Source: Selenomonas dianae
GTDB taxonomy: Bacteria > Bacillota > Negativicutes > Selenomonadales > Selenomonadaceae
Length of the DNA stretch: 64,000 nt
Assembly (NCBI RefSeq): GCF_030644225.1
Contig: NZ_CP128650.1
Coordinates: 754,001-818,000 of the forward strand
Reading direction: 5' to 3'
Part shown: in pieces, positions 61,368-64,000 of the stretch
How the letters are laid out: each line of letters starts with the position of its first letter
How positions within the stretch are numbered: the first letter of the stretch is position 1
Notes under the pieces: generated by a model
Database searches by the model: none
What the model was told of the DNA's origin: nothing
Seen by the model: only the letters and a program-made list of their open reading frames with translations
Translations under genes and position numbers: made by a program

Positions 61368-62518
61368 ATGCCGTCGAAGATACGCGCAGTCTCTCTCTTC
61401 ATATTGTCTGTATCATGCGCATAGAGATTCTGCGTAATGGTTGCATCCGCATGACCGAGACGCGCTGCGACATCAACGGGCTTCGCGCCGGCTTCGATGA
61501 GACGGGTTGCGTGGGTATGGCGGAAGCTGTGTGAATTCAGATGGAGCGGCTGCAAGATTCGCTTGATGTGATCGTAGCGATAGGGCACGCCGTTCGGTTT
61601 GAGACAGACAAGTGTGCGGCGGATATAACCTGCAGGCGGAGGCAGCTTCTTCGGCAGAAGAACAAGGCTGCGCCTGTCCCGTGTATCCTCGTAGGCGAGC
61701 TGATACGCCTCACCGAGACGCATCTCATCCGCCGCCTGTACTGACTTGAGCGTGCGCAGATAGGCGAGAAGAACAGAATCCGCATAGAAGGTGCGCTCAC
61801 TCGTATCCGTTTTTGGTGTCTCAAAATAGCTGGTGTAGAGAAGTTGACGCTCAATGGAGATTTCCCCCGTCGAAAGGTTAATATCGTCCCATGTGAGACC
61901 GAACACCTCGCTGATTCGCATCCCCGTGTGATACAGAATCTTGAGCGCGCCGTAGTATTTGCAGGTTGGCGGGATGGCGGCGAACTGCTCCGAGGAGATC
62001 ACCGTACGCATCCTGACCTTACGCGGGGCGCTCTTTGGGATAGAGATCCCCGTTGCCGGATTCGCTGAGATAAGCTCAGCAGGATAGACGGCGTACTTCA
62101 TCGCCATAGAGAGAATCGCCTTTGCAAGGTGAATCGTCTTATAGGCGTAGCCCTTCTTTGCGAGTTCACGCAGCCATACATCCACATTGCGCGGTCGGAT
62201 GTCCTGCACATTCAGATCACCAAGGTAGGGGAGAATGCGTGCGCGGGCGGTGCTCTCGTATGAGCTATAGGTGCTGCGCTTGAGATTCGCCTGCATGACA
62301 TTTTCAAGCCATGCGGTGAGATAGTCACGCAGCTTCACGCGCTCCGACGTGATACCAATATTGCCGCTTTTCCAGTCGGCATAGGCTTTGATACCTGCCT
62401 CTCGTGCATCCTTTTCGTTGACATAGCCTCCTTTCTCCTTCATGCGGCGTGGGTTTCTTCCAATCTCGAAACTGTACGAGAATGTATTTCCACGCTTGCG
62501 TATGCGTATCTTGGACAT
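61355..62518 (-). CDS. Second tyrosine integrase
   Basis: A 387-residue integrase closely related to the prophage enzyme: arm-binding domain, LRDYLTAWLENVM core-binding segment, catalytic GMRISEV (Arg), HSFRHTH and GHADATITQNLYAHD (Tyr). ATG 62518 follows AAGGAGG, which can pair with an upstream CCTCCTT. No att repeat pair or phage genes accompany it in the window, so it may belong to an eroded element or a small integrative island. Confidence 0.93.
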   Translation of the reverse strand: MSKIRIRKRGNTFSYSFEIGRNPRRMKEKGGYVNEKDAREAGIKAYADWKSGNIGITSERVKLRDYLTAWLENVMQANLKRSTYSSYESTARARILPYLGDLNVQDIRPRNVDVWLRELAKKGYAYKTIHLAKAILSMAMKYAVYPAELISANPATGISIPKSAPRKVRMRTVISSEQFAAIPPTCKYYGALKILYHTGMRISEVFGLTWDDINLSTGEISIERQLLYTSYFETPKTDTSERTFYADSVLLAYLRTLKSVQAADEMRLGEAYQLAYEDTRDRRSLVLLPKKLPPPAGYIRRTLVCLKPNGVPYRYDHIKRILQPLHLNSHSFRHTHATRLIEAGAKPVDVAARLGHADATITQNLYAHDTDNMKRETARIFDGIVGK

Positions 62519-62536
62519 AAATAAAACCTCCTTGTG

Positions 62537-62637
62537 TTTACAAAGGAGGCGAATCATGGTAGTATGTAAGTGCAATAGGGCATGATTCGCGTCATGTCTG
62601 CCGCTCGGTGTTGGTAGCACCGAGCGGCTTTTGTTTG
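62537..62637 (+). ncRNA. Two-hairpin structure opposite the second integrase leader
   Basis: A perfect 10-bp dyad GCGAATCATG (62549-62558)/CATGATTCGC (62581-62590) is followed by CCGCTCGGTG (62601)/CACCGAGCGG (62618) and CTTTTGTTT. A plus-strand promoter TTTACA (62537), 17 bases, TAGTAT (62560) could start a short RNA near 62572. The layout parallels 28075-28181, though the sequences differ. Confidence 0.5.
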
Positions 62638-62654
62638 CATTTTGCCGACGTTGG

Positions 62655-62716
62655 CAAATTGCATTTTTAACCTCGTCGAAATCGACCAGTTTAACCGTGT
62701 CGGATGTGAGGCAGTT
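62655..62716 (+). repeat. 62-bp direct repeat, right copy
   Basis: Partner of 59302-59363. It lies just upstream of the integrase leader structure and next to the end of the small exported protein gene. Confidence 0.8.
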
Positions 62717-62719
62717 CGG

Positions 62720-62941
62720 TCACGGCTCACAAACACCACAGGGTTCATAACCGTCGGCAATAGCCTCATCACGCGAACCGTAGTGAACAAAGTGCGGCGC
62801 ATCGGGGTGTTTGATCGTACGGCAATCCGCATAGTGGAACTTGCCCGACTTTGTGTTTGCGAGGTAATCTGATGCAAGCGTGGGCGTGGCGATGGACAGA
62901 GCCATAGCCGCGACAGTTGCGAGGGCGATTTTTTTCAGCAT
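62720..62941 (-). CDS. Small exported protein with a Cys/His domain
   Basis: A 73-residue protein: signal peptide (MLKKIALATVAAMALSIA, cleavage likely after TLAS) and a mature domain of about 50 residues with FHYADCRTIKH and DGYEPCGVCEP. This is the small motif found in many secreted proteins and nucleases of Bacillota, with three cysteines and His residues that may bind metal. AGGAGG precedes the ATG. Function unknown. Confidence 0.75.
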   Translation of the reverse strand: MLKKIALATVAAMALSIATPTLASDYLANTKSGKFHYADCRTIKHPDAPHFVHYGSRDEAIADGYEPCGVCEP

Positions 62942-62999
62942 ATACAATCCTCCTAAAAATCTCGTACGGGAAGGACTCCGGCAAGAAAAACGATGAAAC

Positions 63000-63037
63000 A
63001 AATGACCCGTATGACGATAACGCCATACGGGTCATTT
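63000..63037. terminator. Bidirectional terminator-like hairpin
   Basis: AAATGACCCGTATG and CATACGGGTCATTT form a perfect 14-bp stem with short A/T tracts, between the MazF-like gene and the small exported protein gene. Confidence 0.75.
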
Positions 63038-63120
63038 CTTATGCTCTCGTGGAGCATGAATCAGATGTTGCGGCTCATGACCGCTTTGTATCTGCATTAT
63101 AACCCGTATAAACCACTTTG

Positions 63121-63723
63121 TCAATTTTCAAAGAACAACAACTGAATTTTATCCTGTATGGAGGTCATTGCAGAAGCGGATAAACATTCACCTGCCAAAT
63201 AATCCCTTGCCTTTGTTGGCGTAATGATTCGCATTTTGCTGATCGTACACATCTGTCCGACATCAGCAATCGTCTCATCGTACATATCGGCAGTGGTGTG
63301 GTTATGTCGGTTGAGAATATCCTTGACCTCTGTCCCGATATTGACCGTGTAGATGGAGAGATAGCGCGTATCTTTTCCCTTGTTGCTGCGCAGAGGGACA
63401 ACCGTCAGTTGATTGTTATGCTTTGAACTCCGTACATCCATCACAACCGCATAATGCGCCCCGCCAAGCTCACTGCCGATACGATAACCGAAATCGACGA
63501 GAATCACCTGACCGCGCCGATAGTTGATGTTATAGTTCGGGCGAAAACGCTGCTCATTCAGCTGATAGGAAAGATATTTACCGAGCCACAAGATAAAGAT
63601 GGCGGCTTTTTTGTAGTTGGATCTCAGTTGGTCATGGATATAATGATAGTATCGGCGCAGCGTCTGCGAACGCAGTCTTATGAGATGAACTCGATTGTTC
63701 GGGTCTTTATAGTCCATCATCAT
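63121..63723 (-). CDS. PemK/MazF-family toxin with N-terminal extension
   Basis: A 200-residue protein. The MazF-like fold starts at about 70 (RRGQVILVDFGYRIGSELGGAHYAVVM, then LTVVPLRS and a late MRIITPTKARD). About 65 residues of basic helical sequence precede it. MazF enzymes cut RNA at short sequences. No antitoxin gene is adjacent, a situation seen for this longer PemK-like subgroup. Three ATGs in a row (63723, 63720, 63717) follow AGGAAGG; the exact start is uncertain. Confidence 0.8.
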   Translation of the reverse strand: MMMDYKDPNNRVHLIRLRSQTLRRYYHYIHDQLRSNYKKAAIFILWLGKYLSYQLNEQRFRPNYNINYRRGQVILVDFGYRIGSELGGAHYAVVMDVRSSKHNNQLTVVPLRSNKGKDTRYLSIYTVNIGTEVKDILNRHNHTTADMYDETIADVGQMCTISKMRIITPTKARDYLAGECLSASAMTSIQDKIQLLFFEN

Positions 63724-63732
63724 TCCTTCCTA

Positions 63733-63769
63733 CCGCCTATGGGCGGTCTTTTTTTATGCCATTTTTGCG
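63733..63769. repeat. Module-boundary hairpin repeat R4
   Basis: CCGCC-TATG-GGCGG, then TC and T7ATGCCATTTTTGCG. It lies just upstream of the MazF-like gene, as R2 does for the DUF4258 gene. Confidence 0.75.
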
Positions 63770-63771
63770 TA

Positions 63772-63800
63772 TGGAAAATACGTCATGAAGGTGCTATAAT
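63772..63800 (+). promoter_or_regulatory. Promoter of a candidate small RNA
   Basis: TGGAAA (63772-63777), 17 bases, then TGC-TATAAT (hexamer 63795-63800), an extended -10 of consensus quality. Confidence 0.7.
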
Positions 63801-63806
63801 GAATTT

Positions 63807-63909
63807 GCACATACGGAGCATCTTCATGGTGTTTCGGCGGGCGGCGATATTGTCAGTATCGCTTGCCCATGTAAGACCGTTTGCGTTGTCAGCGCGGGCG
63901 GTCTTTTTT
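63807..63909 (+). ncRNA. Candidate small RNA of about 100 nucleotides
   Basis: From the promoter above to a terminator AAGACCG...CGGTCTT with six T residues (63873-63909). An internal GCGATA/TATCGC stem lies before it. A 41-codon frame starting at 63800 lacks a ribosome site, so a non-coding role or a leader is more likely. Confidence 0.5.
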
Positions 63910-64000
63910 ATTTTGTCAGGATAATGTGAGTGTCGCCGGATTTATCGGTGAACTTCCCAGTCATGAGCAGACGAAGAAATTCATCCTGTCGGCAAGTAAA
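63908..64000 (-). CDS. C-terminal end of an unidentified protein (partial)
   Basis: A minus-strand frame open to the window edge gives 30 residues ending RLLMTGKFTDKSGDTHIILTK and TAA (shown here only in part by its pattern: a Lys/Thr-rich beta-type tail). Convergent with the candidate small RNA, sharing its terminator. Too short to identify. Confidence 0.45.
   Translation of the reverse strand, partial: FTCRQDEFLRLLMTGKFTDKSGDTHIILTK

Noticed and set aside
59685-63769. CRISPR array from the recurring hairpin repeat
   Set aside because: Only four units, hundreds of bases apart, with genes and no spacers of uniform size between them.
63800-63925. 41-codon gene starting at 63800
   Set aside because: The ATG overlaps the -10 element, has no Shine-Dalgarno and the frame runs through the terminator hairpin.

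Overview
The window looks like a chromosome segment of a Negativicutes bacterium, most like Selenomonas or a close relative. This is an inference from three things: Firmicutes-type gene order (def-fmt-DUF116-rsmB-rlmN and a dcw cluster with a DUF881/sbp pair beside ftsZ), moderately high GC coding sequence, and phosphatidylethanolamine synthesis genes. No rRNA, tRNA or CRISPR array was seen.

Region 1 (1-26700) is core genome on the plus strand. It runs fur, hemZ, hisS, aspS; a WecG/TagA transferase; psd-pssA plus a family 2 glycosyltransferase; queD-queE; an amidohydrolase; def-fmt-DUF116-rsmB-rlmN. A signalling and cell-wall cluster follows (fhaA-fhaB-PP2C phosphatase-SEDS protein-class B PBP-PASTA kinase-rsgA-rpe), then queC-folE2 and a flippase-like membrane protein. 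The signalling cluster combines a Firmicutes gene order with an actinobacterial-style kinase/FHA/RodA/PbpA block.

Region 2 (26737-37979) is an 11.2-kb prophage remnant bounded by identical 22-bp direct repeats. Integrase, a toxin-antitoxin pair, a double-HTH repressor with a clear operator/promoter, a DNA polymerase and an amidase endolysin survive. Cro, the DUF2815 protein, the small and large terminase, portal and holin are truncated or interrupted, and all head and tail genes are gone. An AT-rich two-gene cassette of unknown function lies between the endolysin and the right end.

Region 3 (38080-52074) is a dcw cluster: mraZ-rsmH-ftsL-murE-murF-mraY-murD-murG-murC::ddl-ftsQ-DUF881-sbp-ftsZ. 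murC and ddl are fused, and ftsI, ftsW, murB and ftsA are absent from the cluster. Four 10-bp-phased GTG boxes downstream of the mraZ promoter look like an MraZ operator.

Region 4 (52081-58126, minus strand) holds aroH, a UbiB-like kinase, an ABC-F ATPase, a glucosaminidase and a nucleobase-permease-like protein.

Region 5 (58237-64000) is an accessory island: an IS481-like element, a par/Fst-like type I toxin-antitoxin locus, a DUF4258/YgiT pair, hicAB, a second integrase related to the prophage one, a small exported protein and a MazF-like toxin. A short hairpin repeat recurs at the boundaries of these modules.

Two dispersed repeat families run through the core genome. One is a 158-bp palindromic element (four copies, always intergenic) whose arms change in compensating pairs between copies. 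The other is a 161-bp MITE-like element (two copies) with terminal inverted repeats and 4-bp target duplications.
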